A stretch of DNA of 64,000 nucleotides from Elymus sibiricus. Taxonomy: Eukaryota; Streptophyta; Magnoliopsida; Poales; Poaceae. A program made the translations under genes and the position numbers. How positions within the stretch are numbered: the stretch's first letter is position 1; each line of letters starts with the position of its first letter. This document shows positions 36,918-46,745 of this stretch, in pieces. A model generated the notes under the pieces. It saw only the letters and a program-made list of their open reading frames with translations. It was not told where the DNA came from and searched no databases. The DNA is taken from contig CM077668.1 in NCBI GenBank assembly GCA_039707655.1, positions 64,063,086-64,127,085 of the forward strand, given 5' to 3'.

Positions 36918-37832
36918 GTGTTTGCATGGCGACCATCTGACATCCCCGGTGTTCCCAGGGAGGTAATCGAGCACCACCTTGCTGTCTGTCCCCACGCTCA
37001 GCCCGTCAAGCAAAAACTCCAGAAGCAAGCGTTGGAGCGGCAACAGTTCATTGCCGAAGAAATCAAGAAGCTTGAAGCAGCAGGATTGGTTAGAGGTGTA
37101 CTACATCCAACTTGGTTGGCAAATCTAGTTGTGGTGCGCAAAGCAAACGGAAAGTGGAGACTTTGTATTGACTACACTGATATTAACAAAGCATGTCCAA
37201 AGGATCCTTTCCCTTTGACGCACATTGATCAAATTGTAGAATCTACTTCCAGCTGTGATTTGCTCTCCTTCCTTGATGCATACTCTGGATACCATCAGAT
37301 ATTCATGGCCAAGGAGGATGAGGAGAAAACCGCATTCATTACTCCATGTGGCACATACTACTTTGTGCGTATGCCTTTCGGATTAAAGAGTGCTGGTTCA
37401 ACATTTGCAAGGGCGGTTCAGATTGATTTTGAGCCCCAGCTGCACAGGAATGTGGAAGCATACATGGATGACATAGTGGTCAAAACCAAGGACAAGTCTA
37501 CCCTCATTCAAGATTTAGAAGAGACATTTGCAAACTTGCGCAAAATCAACTTGAAGCTCAATCCCGAGAAGTGTGTGTTTGGCGTTCTGTCCGGCAAACT
37601 TCTCGGATTCTTTGTATCTCAGCGAGGAGTTGAAGCAAATCCCGACAAGATCAAAGCCATTGAGCAGATTCAAGCACCAAAAAGCATCAAAGATGTGCGG
37701 CGTCTTGCCGGCTGCGTTGCTGCCTTGACTAGGTTCATTTCAAGATCCGCTGAGCGCGCCCTGCCGTTTTTCAAGATTTTGAAAAAGGCAGGTCCGATGA
37801 AATGGACTCCGGGAGCGGAGGCCGCGCTATAG
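36918..37832 (+). pseudogene. Tat reverse transcriptase region
   Basis: All major RT blocks are readable: 'WLANLVVVRKANGKWRLCID', 'DLLSFLDAYSGYHQI' (first catalytic Asp), 'FVRMPFGLKSAGSTFAR' and the YMDD box (37461-37472, 'YMDDIVVKTK'), then 'KINLKLNPEKCVFGV' and 'LLGFFVSQRGVEANPDKIKA'. 305 codons are open before TAG 37830. The domain copies genomic RNA into DNA. Intact blocks with flanking nonsense codons show relatively recent death. Confidence 0.9.
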
Positions 37833-39230
37833 GACCTGAAAAGATACCTCTCCTTCGCGCCAACACTAGTTGCACCTAGACCACAAGAGCCATTGCTGCT
37901 ATATGTAGCGGCAATGAATCAAGTGGCTAGTGCTGCATTAGTGGTGCAGAGGGAACTTGATGATGAGGAAGCAGCCATGGCAAGCCCGTCCAGCGATAAA
38001 CCGGAATCTTCCCCGGCAAGGCCTGGTGCCGACAAGTCAAAAATAGCGCAAGCAAGTGAAGCTGATCAGCAAGCGGTGCTGAAGAAGAAGGTGGTGCAGC
38101 GACCCGTGTACTTTGTTAGTTCCCTTCTGCAGGGGGCTAGATCAAGGTACTCTGTCGTCCAGAAGCTGCTTTTCGGCCTCCTTATGGCCTCGAGAAAGCT
38201 GTGCCACTACTTCCAAGCACATGAAATCACCGTCGTCACCCGCTTCCCGTTGCAGCGCATTTTGAGAAATCCAGAGGCAACTGGCAGGATAGTGGAGTGG
38301 GCGTTGGAATTGTCAAGCTTTGCACTCAAGTTTGAAAGCACTTCAACCATTCAGAGTAGGGCCTTGGCGGAGTTCATCGCCGAATGGACGCCAATGCAAG
38401 ACGAAGAAATTCGAGAAACAACTCTCCCCGGCAAAGAGACAGCCAATGAATGGATCATGTACTTTGACGGTGCCTTCTCGCTGCAAGGCGTCGGTGCCAG
38501 AGTGTTGCTTATCGCACCCACTGGAGAACACCTCAAGTACGTGGTTCAAATGCACTTTCCCAGGGAGCAAGCCACAAACAACACTACTGAGTACGAAGGA
38601 CTCCTTGCCGGTCTTCGGATCGCAGTGGACCTTGGGATCAAAAAATTGATCATCCGCGGTGACTCGTAGCTCGTTGTGAAGCAAGTAAACAAAGATTACC
38701 AGAGCCCGTTGATGGAAGCATATGTGGAAGAAGTGAGGAAAACGGAAGAACACTTTGATGGGTTACAAACAGAACACGTCCCTCGTGCGGAAAACAGCAT
38801 TGCTGATAGCCTGTCAAAGTGTGCCGCTCAAAAGCTTCCCGTGGAACCGGGAACTTTTGTGCTCCATTTGAATCAACCAACAGTCACTCCATCGACGCAG
38901 GCCAGTAAGAGGAAGCTGAATATTGGCAAGTACTTTCCAGCAGAGCTCCCAGAAGCCGCCAGCAAAGATGTTGCCAGGAACAACGACATGGTTGTCGGTG
39001 AGCAGCAGCTTTGCACGGAACCCCAGGTTCTTGCTGCCGAGGCAAGTGCTCCCACGGCCGAAGGAATGCCTTTAGTCCTTGTCGTCGAGCCGCAGGCTCC
39101 GGCATGGGTGCAACAAATAGTTCGTTTCCTTCAAACAGGAGAACTTCCCGATGAGCAAGAAGCAGCTGAGAAAGTAGCCCGTCAGTCAAGTATATATCAG
39201 TTTGTGGATAGCATTCTATACAGAAAGTGA
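37833..39230 (+). pseudogene. Tat RNase H pair
   Basis: The first, RT-linked RNase H (37850-38400) carries 'RPVYFVSSLLQGARSRYSVV' and a 'LMASRKLCHYFQAH' block but lacks an obvious catalytic set. The second (38450-38780) starts 'WIMYFDGAFSLQGVGA' with 'NTTEYEGLLAGLRIA' and 'LIIRGDS', an archaeal-type RNase H fold with Asp-Glu-Asp spacing. TAG 38667 falls right after the GDS motif. A linker to TGA 39228 follows. Two RNase H domains in this order are a known Tat-clade hallmark. Confidence 0.8.
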
Positions 39231-40340
39231 CCAAACGGTGTGAAATTAAAGTGTATTTGCCAGGAAGAAGGACAAAAACTGTTGGCAGAGATACACGGAG
39301 GCATATGTGGCTCTCACATAGGATCAAGAGCACTTGCCGGTAAAGCTTTCCGGCAAGGCTTCTATTGGCCCACCGTCCTCCAGAATGCAACTGAGCTAGT
39401 AACCAAGTGTGAAGCATGCCAGTTCCATTCAAAGAACATACATCAACCAGCTCAAGCTCTCCAAACGATCCCTCTCTCCTGGCCCTTTTCGGTATGGGGG
39501 CTCGATATCTTGGGCCCCTTCCCCCGTGCTGTCGGGGGCTTTGAGTTCTTGTACGTCGCCATCGACAAGTTCACAAAGTGGCCTGAAGTGGAGCCAGTGA
39601 GGAAGGTGACAGCGCAATCAGTCGTCAAGTTCTTCAAAGGATTAGTTTGCCGTTTTGGGGTTCCTAACAGAATCATTACCGATAATGGCACACAATTCAC
39701 GTGCCGCACCTTCATGCAGTATATCCAAGACCTTGGCAGCAAAATCTGTTTTGCGTCTGTTGCTCACCCGAGAAGCAACGGCCAGGCGGAAAGGATAAAT
39801 GCTGAAGTACTGCGTGGCCTCAAGACGAGAACCTTTGACAAGCTGCGCAAGTGTGGAAGACACTGGATTGATGAGTTGCCAGTGGTTCTTTGGTCACTCA
39901 GAACGACACCAAATCGAGCTACCGGCCAAACGCCCTTCTCCCTAATCTACGGTGCAGAAGCGGTGCTCCCCACAGAACTCATATACGGGTCACCTCGAGT
40001 GCTCTCTTATGATGAAGCTGAGCAAGAGCAGCTGCGACAAGACGATGCAACGCTCCTTGAGGAAGATCGTCTTCGGGCGGCTGTGCGAGCTGCACGCTAC
40101 CAGCAAGCCTTGCACCACTACCATAGCCGCAAAGTGCATGCCTGAAGCCTTGAGGAAGGTGACCTTGTTCTTCGGCGCGTTCAGTCCGCCAAGGGATCAA
40201 ACAAGTTGACGCCGAAGTGGGAAGGCCCTTACCGGGTAGTACGAGTCACCAGACCTGGCGCAGTCCGTCTGGAGACCAAAGATGGCACCCCAGTGCAGAA
40301 CTCATGGAATATTGAGCATCTTCGCAAGTTCTACCCATAA
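39231..40340 (+). pseudogene. Tat integrase region
   Basis: HHCC zinc-binding segment ('IHGGICGSHIGSR'...'CEACQFHSK'), then the catalytic core with Asp in 'WGLDILGPFPRA', Asp in 'RIITDNGTQFTCR' and Glu in 'HPRSNGQAERINAEVL'. A C-terminal domain continues past TGA 40143 with 'GPYRVVRVTRPGAVRLE' and ends at TAA 40338. All DDE residues are present. The enzyme inserts the DNA copy into the genome. Confidence 0.88.
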
Positions 40341-41190
40341 GGCGTAGTTGCCGGGCTTCCCGACAACCCCTTTTTTTGTACAAGCTTTGTCGACCAGACA
40401 TATAACCCTTTGTACAAAGCCAGGTGCAGATCCTGTGCATAATAAAGCTAAGTGTTTTTGCAACTCTTTGTACATATTCATTTATATGTGGATGCATATG
40501 ATGTTGTGATTTACACTTTAATTTGTATGAAATGACTGACGAACCATCAAGGTTCCCAACCCACTCTTTTCTCTTCTTTATTTTTCTTAGAAGGACAGAA
40601 GGATCCCTCGCGTGCAAGTTTCCCGGGGGGAATGGAGATGGGGTACCATTTTAATGACGTTCAAGTGATCATTTTATGCAACGAGAGAAACAGCGCAAGG
40701 AAAAGCTAAGTTGGAAAACTTTGAAATTTTTTCCTTGTTACATTCATGTTTTCCCTTGAACGATTCTATGCTTTGTATGAGAAACCTGCACGCGAAAGGA
40801 ACCTTGTCACGATCGGTCTGCGCTCTAGCTCGCCTCAAGTCCGCTCGGCAAGCCTAGCAGCTGCGTTCTGTCCCAGCAAGTAGCCTTACCGGCAGCGGCA
40901 CTTCCAGCAGGCTGCTAAGGACCCGTTCCTCGAAGCGCTCGCGGCAAGTGTGCGCATCGACAAGTTTCCAAACAGCGTAGGGATGCGATCATACAAAGGC
41001 GAAATAGAGCAAGGGAAACAACGCACATTTACTTAAACCCGGTGGACGATGGATATTCATTGAAAAGGTACTCGATTACATTTTCGTTGGCCCTTTGCCA
41101 GGGTTTATCTCAAGTGCAAGGAGGGCAAAAGGGGCGCCTAGGCAGAGTCCGGCTTGTTCCCGGAAGGCCAGATGATGGTGCTGCCGGCGA
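40341..41190 (+). other. Tat element post-pol spacer
   Basis: Non-coding. Contains an 'aataaa' at 40440 and short inverted copies of 'tttgtacaa' (about 40376 and 40409). No domain-bearing frame is present. It separates integrase from the antisense gene's stop codon. Confidence 0.6.
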
Positions 41191-41859
41191 TCAGCCAGAC
41201 TCTTCGTCGTCGTCTTCGATCTTCACGACCGGAGAGCCGTCGTCATCGCCGTCATCGTCGTGATCCTCAACGTCGCTGGAGGAAGCGGTGTCGCTGTCGC
41301 TCGAGCTTTCTGCGCAGCACTCCAGACAAGCACATGAAGCCCCGAAGAACTTCACGACGAGCGTGTCTGGACCATCCAGCCTGAAGTGAAGGAGGTGCCC
41401 TTGCCCCAAGCAACGGGCACATGCAAAGGATTTCCACCCGCGCGTGAGGTACATAATACCATTGTTGGAGGTGTCAACGGTCACCCAGATCGGGTCGTTG
41501 CAGCAACCGTCCACGCGCAGCCATAGGCCGCGCAGGTGGCGGCCTTCCATCTCCCTAGTGAAAGGGCGAGGAAGCCGCAGCCAGCTCCGTGGCTGATCAC
41601 GCAGCTCCAAGACAAACTCTTGCGCCGTGTCCTCCGTGTGGCCTTCCGTCGGCGGAGGAAGGGTCGAAGACGGAGCGGCAAGCGCCCAGCCATGACCGCC
41701 CCGACCATGGGCGCCGCGCCGTCCACGACCACGGGCCGCGGCCCTCCCTTGAGCACTGGAGCCAGCCTCCGTAGCTGCAGCCGAAGCGTGAGCTTGGAGA
41801 CGAGGAGAAGCTCTCGCCGCGGTGGCGGAGACACGACCGCGACCTTTCCCCCTCACCAT
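41191..41859 (-). CDS. Antisense B3-like protein carried by the Tat element
   Basis: Uninterrupted minus-strand frame of 222 codons from ATG 41857-41859. The open frame extends further upstream, but this ATG lies about 100 nt below a TATA box. Residues 1-60 are Arg/Gly/Ala-rich and basic. Residues 80-173 look like a B3 DNA-binding fold: 'LRLPRPFTREMEG', 'IWVTVDTSNNGIMYLTRGW', 'GHLLHFRLDGPDTLVVKFF'. Residues 184-222 are an acidic Ser/Asp tail ending 'SPVVKIEDDDEESG', with a SUMO-consensus-like VKIE. It has no intron and no stop, unlike the nonsense-ridden sense polyprotein. It is probably a nuclear DNA-binding protein captured by the element. B3 assignment is by eye; alternatives are an unrelated basic-acidic protein or a chance frame in GC-rich DNA. 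Confidence 0.6.
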   Translation of the reverse strand: MVRGKGRGRVSATAARASPRLQAHASAAATEAGSSAQGRAAARGRGRRGAHGRGGHGWALAAPSSTLPPPTEGHTEDTAQEFVLELRDQPRSWLRLPRPFTREMEGRHLRGLWLRVDGCCNDPIWVTVDTSNNGIMYLTRGWKSFACARCLGQGHLLHFRLDGPDTLVVKFFGASCACLECCAESSSDSDTASSSDVEDHDDDGDDDGSPVVKIEDDDEESG

Positions 41860-41960
41860 GCCGTTGTCAGATGCGGGGGAGGAAGATGAGAGAAGGAGGC
41901 GACAGTTGCTGAGGGTCGAGGTGGAAGGAGACGAGTGAGCATCGCATCCCGTAGTCCCCT

Positions 41961-41970
41961 CTTTATAGGG
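41961..41970 (-). promoter_or_regulatory. TATA box of the antisense B3-like gene
   Basis: The minus strand reads CCCTATAAAG, 102 nt upstream of the ATG at 41859, followed by a CT-rich leader. Spacing and composition fit a plant core promoter reading leftwards against the element. Confidence 0.55.
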
Positions 41971-42490
41971 GGGGGTGCGGGAGGCTGGCTCCTCACCATC
42001 TTCGGGCAGCCACCCACGTTCGCCAATCCCGCGCCCTGCGTTTCCGGCCAGGCGCAATACTCCAGCAACCACCCACGATCGCCAATCCCGCGCCCTGTGC
42101 CCCCTGGCCCGGCGCATTACTCCAACGGCCGCCCTTCTCCACCAATCCACTGCCTTGCATGCATGCAAGTGCGCGTGATGGAGGGGTGTAGAAAAAGGAG
42201 GAGTAAAGACAGACATGGTAGTTATCCTTTGCCACGCGTGGCCGCGTGCCGGTTCAGTTTGAACCCATGACGCTCCACCTATGAGCATGCCAAGCGGCCA
42301 CCCGTTCGACGGCAAGGGTTGCCGAAAGACGACCGAGAGCACACCCGAATTCAGATTAATGAGGAAGCAAAGAAGATCTAAAAAAAAGGGATAACCATCA
42401 TGACGAAAACTACAGCGGCAGTTTTCCCGCCGTGTGTTTGTGCATTGTTTGGGCCCAGCCCAACGACGCTTTGGATGCGCGTATGGCCCA

Positions 42491-42504
42491 GGCCCGGGGG
42501 CTCC
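42491..42504 (+). promoter_or_regulatory. Polypurine tract of the Tat element
   Basis: ggcccgggggctcc lies immediately before the 3' LTR. The G-rich block is the plus-strand priming position. It is interrupted by C residues, as is common in Tat-type elements. Confidence 0.65.
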
Positions 42505-43347
42505 TGTCGGTGTATAAAACATGGGTATTTTATACCCTGACTTATGCACAGACAGTAGCAGCCTCCTTGCCGGCCAAACCTTGCCGGGAACCACCAAGAC
42601 CAAGACCCAAGACCCAGTTACGGAAGCCACTGGGGAGAAGCTCAAAACACAACATCAACAAGCACTCAACCAGTACCGAAGATGAAGACATACCTTGCCG
42701 GCGAGGATAAGCCGGCAATGCGAAGACCCGACAAGCTCCTGCCAGCCCTCACCACACAGATGTTAGCTAGTGGATGAGGTGTCGACCGCGCAGGCTGGTT
42801 GGTGAGGCTTGTCGGGCACATGTCAGCACGCTGGAACAGGATTTGCCTTTAATGACACCCGTCCGGGAGGCGTGTTAGAATAATACGAGGTAGCTGGGCG
42901 AGCGGTGCAGAAACCTTGCCGGGACTACCTCTCCGCATGACACCTAACAATGCATTTAATGCTTTTGTCCTAAACTGGCAGAATTAGGTATGATAGCATT
43001 GTTTGCTATCTAATTGTTATGTAATTACTGTTTTGCCACTGTGGTGACCCCTTGAGCTATAAAAGGAGGGCCAAGGCAACAGTTAGAGGGAGTCGGACCC
43101 CTTTTCAAACACTTGCATGTCTCGCGTAGCAGCACTCCCCGCGCCTTGCCGGGAGAAGCGCTCCCTGTACTTGGGCTTCCATACAACCAATACACCAAAA
43201 GCAGGAGTAGGGTTTTACGCTCCTCAGCGGCCCGAACCTGGGTAAATCCCTTGCGTTTTCCATTGACCACGCTCTTTGTGCACGTTGATCCCCCTGCCGA
43301 AACACAAGGGGCTGGATGGTCCCATAGATGGTCTTGTCAGCGCGACA
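42505..43347 (+). repeat. 3' LTR of the Tat element
   Basis: 843 bp, TGTCGGTGTATAAAAC...CAGCGCGACA, followed by TSD ATGGT. TATA copy at 43057-43065. Confidence 0.94.
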
Positions 43348-43352
43348 ATGGT

Positions 43353-43657
43353 GGAACCCAAAGAACTGAAGCACTTCGTTGATCTGTCGACCAGCATACT
43401 CAGGAGCAACATGGAAGGATCGCGGATTGCTAGAACTTTGTAGCAAAGCAAAACTCCACCATTCCATCAAGATCAGAACTACGCAAATTCAAGGGAAGCA
43501 ACAAGAACATCGGGTAATAGATTTCATCTACTACCCGCACAAATAAATTTCAGCAATAGAACTCATCTACTACAAAATTATATTATGCAACACCCATACA
43601 TCTCATGTATTCTAGATCGTAACCTGCATCTACGCATAGCACGGCTCTTGATGCCAC
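43353..43657 (-). other. Old Copia element, leader and primer-binding site
   Basis: Joins the Tat insertion to the 5' LTR. The minus strand of 43644-43656 reads TGGCATCAAGAGC, resembling the initiator-Met-tRNA primer site TGGTATCAGAGC. The Angela copy has TGGCATCATGAGC in the same place (60433-60445). No coding sequence. Confidence 0.75.
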
Positions 43658-45602
43658 TGTAGGGTAACACAACAGAAAACAAAAAAAAATTCGACCTACG
43701 CAACAGCCCAGGACCACTATGAAGATGCATACAAGGTTTGATCTAATCGTTACCGACTCGAAACGCAGTGGAAGGAGAGTCGGTGGAGATCGTCGGTGCA
43801 GATCCCCGCAGCTAGGATTTTACAACCTCCCAACCGCGAGGGTGTTCTCTCTCGGATAGTCCATCGGGCCGTCCCTCGAACAGCCCTTCGGGAGGCCCTC
43901 AGACAGAAACTCGACAAGTCCCTCGCACAACCCTTCGAGAGGCACACGGACAGAACCTTAGCCTATCTCTCGAACTAAGATCGAAAATATGACCTCTCTA
44001 CCGGGTTGCACACATACGGTGTCAGCTATCCGGCAGGGCTTCGCCGTCCAGAACTAGGCCGTACCGAAGACTAGACAGCCTTCCGGCTCTACGAAACTAT
44101 TTCGTGTGAGGGCGAGAGAGATGGCAGATCATGCATGCCTTGTGTTTGAGAGAGATTGAGTGAAATGGAGTGCTCTCTCCACCTCTATTTATAGTGTGAG
44201 GCAAGGGGTAGAGAGCCACATGGAAATACCAAAATGCCCATACAAAATGTCCTTCATAAGGGCTAAATGGGGTGGCTAGTGAAGCTCCATGGAGGAGCTC
44301 CTCCCATGGCTGCTCACCACGTGTGGGCCCCCCAAAAAGGGGTCCCACCACCCCATGTCATCCCCTTGACTTGTGGGACAAAGCCCCAAAAGGTGGCTTT
44401 CCAAAAATCCACCAAAAGGGGGTTGTACCCTAATAGTGTTACACTACTCACTATACTACATGACAACTTTTTCATGAAATATTTTCAGTGTCTGAAAAAT
44501 CCAGAAAAATTCCGGATGGTCCAGAACATTTCCGGCACCCACTAAAAAAATCTTGACTCGTTCTGAAACATTTCCGGTATGTAGTTTGTCTCTGAAACGT
44601 TTCCGGTTTTACTCTCTGAAACTTTTCTGTCGTCTCCGAAACTTTTTCAGAAAAATCTCTCTGACTCCTTGTCTATTACTTAGCAGATAGATACCCCTTA
44701 AGTGTATGACCCTATAGGTTCGGTGAAGTATAGACATGACTGGAACTCTTTCTGATCAATGATCAATAGCGGAACCATGGACATCCATATTGATCCCTAT
44801 ACCCACACGAATGAATATTCGAGTGAACCTGTAGTTGCCGTGTGCTATTCCTATTGCTTCACGATATGTTACAAACACCCGAGGTGAGATTTATCGGCAT
44901 CCCCATGGATCAACAACTTTGTCCACTATGCCAGTTTCCTCGTTACCGATTTTGTTCTCTTTTCTCGTTTTCGCGTTCCGGCATCCTTGTGATCAAATCA
45001 CACTGTCTCTGGCCAGACGATGATGGATACCATAACACCGAGAGGGCCCAAAGAATATCTCTCCATCGTCAGAGGAGAAAACCCCAATCTTGAGCTATCT
45101 AGTTCCTTGTCATACTTTTCCATGAACCCGTAAGCCGCCGTAATAGCCACCCTTTTACGGATGACGTTTAACAAACCCCAAAGTTCATGAAGCAAGCATG
45201 AAGGAACTCAATACTCTAATGGTCTAAGGAATTATGCAAACATTAACTTTCTCTGTGTTATTTACCATTAACTCGTGATGAACATATCTCATAGCATAAC
45301 ATCAATCGGGTCGATTCAACACAAGTGTTCTTCTAACATTGTGTCCTCAAAGTTGCCGGCATAGACATGCCCATGATCAGGAAAACGTGATCATCATGCA
45401 ACACTTGAGCCAGTCTTAGAGGCATGACTAGGAATACTTTTTAACGTTTATTATTCCACACGTGCACATGGGTTTTCCTCAAAGCCTTTATGGATATACG
45501 GGCTCGGGAACCATAACAGTTATAGCACGGAATATAAACATAATTATGAACATGGAGATAAATAATAGCATTTATTATTGCCTCTAGGGCATATCTCCTA
45601 CA
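43658..45602 (-). repeat. 5' LTR of the old Copia element
   Basis: 1,945 bp; see the partner at 2231-4176. TATA box on the minus strand at 44183-44194. The right end (ctcctaca) abuts TSD CAACC and the interrupted B3 exon. Confidence 0.92.
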
Positions 45603-45726
45603 CAACCTTCGTCCTCTTGAGGAAGACTTCAATATTGTACCGTGGGTGCTGAATGAATACCTTCCTCGCCTCTTGACCATGCAGGTGGTCTGAGAGGTAA
45701 TCATCGGTGAACTGCTTTAGAAAGGA
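45603..45726 (-). pseudogene. B3-domain gene, last exon, 5' half
   Basis: Minus strand. A splice acceptor (TTTTCAG ends at 45727) is followed by 41 codons plus 1 nt, beginning 'SFLKQFTDDYLSDHLHGQE' and including 'VFIQHPRYNIEVFLKRTK'. This is the N-terminal half of the B3 fold. It stops at the Copia target duplication (45603-45607) and continues in phase at 2225-2098. No stop or frameshift is seen in the exon apart from the insertion. Confidence 0.65.
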
Positions 45727-45810
45727 CTGAAAACAAAGATATGCATAAATACTAGTTCTAAATTTTGAAATGGCGCAAAGGAAAAAAAAACAAGGTAAAA
45801 GAGTTAGTAC

Positions 45811-45992
45811 CATCCTATAGTTGACTGATGTCTTCTTCATTGTGCAAACAAAGATCTTGCTGTTATTCATCGCTAGTTTCTTTATCGTAACAATCTTTCT
45901 GAGTTTCTTGACTTGACTGATATTAATGGACATTTCATTTCCCCATATGCAAAATGGGTCGAACAGTGGGTCTAAACCTCTGACAGCAGGAC
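45811..45992 (-). pseudogene. B3-domain gene, internal exon
   Basis: 182 nt on the minus strand: 2 nt completing a Gly codon, then exactly 60 codons ending in ATG at the donor (ATG|GTACTAAC). Acceptor CATGTAG at 45993-45999. It contains 'LDPLFDPFCIWGNEM' and the start of the B3 fold ('KIFVCTMKKTSVNYRM'). The next intron, 45727-45810, is 84 bp, GT-AG and T-rich before its acceptor. Phase is kept on both sides, which is strong evidence for a real gene model. Confidence 0.6.
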
Positions 45993-46093
45993 CTACATGT
46001 GCAAGACCAAATTGTTCAAAATCTAAATATTAGAATGGTTCCTGCAATTGCACAATAATGTGCTATTAGACAAAGGACCATGCATGTGCGAAC

Positions 46094-46128
46094 CTCGATG
46101 GTAAAACTCAGTGCCTCCCATTGTTTCC
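46094..46128 (-). pseudogene. B3-domain gene, 35-nt exon
   Basis: Minus-strand microexon between acceptor TTGCAG and donor GAG|GTTCGC. It supplies 1 nt, 11 codons ('ETMGGTEFYHR') and 1 nt. The 101-bp intron 45993-46093 separates it from the next exon, and phases match on both sides. The sequence 46129-46631 would be the preceding intron; it is AT-rich and contains repeated 'accaaacagttaactg' wording. Confidence 0.5.
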
Positions 46129-46631
46129 CTGCAACACATATAAGGCAGGTATTGATCAGGTTAAGTGAGAGTTGGCATACTATCAGTAGAATATGTTAAT
46201 GAAAAATAAAAAAATTGCAAATCCAGCACATTAATTTGAGCCGCATGGAAAAGCTAGTTAACCAAACAAAGCATGCTTAAGAACTAGGAAATATAGCAAT
46301 TGTATATGTTTCTCATGTACTACGTATTTTGTACAGCCAAATTGAACTTATTTCTCACATGGATAACAATACAAAATTGTACCCACAACAAATGAACATC
46401 ACATTGCAGAATTGAACCAAACAGTTAACTGGATATCACAACAAATGAACCAAACAGTTAACTGAGCACCGTATTGCAGAATAGAATGTATACTAGAAGA
46501 TCAGATAGTTAACCAAACCAAGCATGCTTAAGAACTACTGGGAAATATAGCAATTGTTGAACCAAACTATTAACTGAACATCACATTTCAGAAGATCAGA
46601 TTGCATATTAACATTACAGAGGACAATTCAC

Positions 46632-46745
46632 CAGAAGGCACCGGCGGTGGCCTCGAGAAAACACCACGAACTATCGTTTAAAGCAGCCAACCATGTGACG
46701 GCGTTCGCGCGCGAGGCATCGACGGTGGCCTCGACGGCGAGGTGT
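46632..46745 (-). pseudogene. B3-domain gene, coiled-coil exon, 3' part (cut by solo LTR)
   Basis: Minus strand, ending at donor TTCTG|GTGAAT with a phase that fits the 35-nt exon. It reads 'AVEATVDASRANAVTWLAAL' and ends near 'EATAGAF'. The upstream part of the same exon is at 48275-48376, beyond a solo LTR with TSD AGGTG. One extra A at 46740, next to the junction, puts the two parts out of phase by 1 nt; without it, an 'EEHLAVE' repeat runs across the junction. The frameshift may therefore be a later mutation or a junction artefact. Confidence 0.45.

Larger units (their letters stand above)
33831..40340 (+). pseudogene. Tat Gag-Pol polyprotein, nine nonsense codons, no frameshift
   Basis: A single reading frame of 2,169 codons ends at TAA 40338-40340. 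The likely start is ATG 33891 (MAPKKKG), or 33831 with a poly-Ser lead. Internal stops: TAG 34320, TGA 34821, TGA 35007, TGA 35937, TAG 36876, TAG 37830, TAG 38667, TGA 39228, TGA 40143. All segments between stops stay in phase, and every stop can derive from CAG, CGA or TGG by a single transition; no TAA occurs. Domain order: gag, aspartic protease, RT, RNase H, second RNase H, integrase. Continuous phase suggests the family uses one uninterrupted polyprotein, and that decay has been by point mutation, probably methyl-cytosine deamination. Confidence 0.9.
32911..43347 (+). mobile_element. Full-length Tat-lineage Gypsy retrotransposon with an antisense extra gene
   Basis: LTRs 32911-33783 and 42505-43347, perfect target duplication ATGGT (32906-32910, 43348-43352), PBS 33788-33807 and polypurine tract 42491-42504. 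The gag-pro-RT-RH-INT order in one frame (33831-40340) is Gypsy type. A second, RNase H-like domain ('YFDGAFSLQGVGA') between the RT-linked RNase H and integrase is the dual-RNase H arrangement known for the Tat clade. Nine in-frame stops inactivate the polyprotein. Between integrase and the 3' LTR is a 2.2-kb region with an antisense B3-like gene (41191-41859). Tat elements in other plants are known to carry extra, sometimes antisense, frames there. Confidence 0.93.
2231..45602 (-). mobile_element. Old Copia LTR retrotransposon (Angela/WIS-related) with nested inserts
   Basis: Bounded by two similar LTRs (2231-4176 and 43658-45602) and a perfect 5-bp target duplication CAACC (2226-2230, 45603-45607). 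The LTRs begin TGTAGGAGATATGCCC on the minus strand, close to the BARE/Angela start. A purine tract (minus strand of 4177-4187) abuts the 3' LTR, and a primer-binding-like TGGCATCAAGAGC (minus strand of 43644-43656) abuts the 5' LTR. Four later insertions split the interior: 6601-17675, 17846-18655, 20128-32052 and 32911-43347. Remaining interior aligns by eye with the young Angela copy at 55139-60446 but is full of stops and indels, so the element is old and dead. It landed inside an exon of a B3 gene. Confidence 0.9.

Noticed and set aside
41860..42645. Upstream extension of the antisense B3-like frame to 484 codons
   Set aside because: The TATA box at 41961-41970 lies inside the extension, the added part has no domain, and part of it overlaps the 3' LTR from 42505.
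20123..45607. Identical CAACC target duplications of the plus-strand Athila-type element and the old Copia element
   Set aside because: Each pair fits its own element exactly. The match is most simply coincidence among 5-bp sites and does not imply a joint event.
45598..45933. Continuous 111-codon minus-strand frame reading through 45727-45810
   Set aside because: This stretch has GT-AG borders and a T-rich tract, and reads as hydrophobic nonsense. Removing it as an intron gives exact phase and a B3-like sequence.
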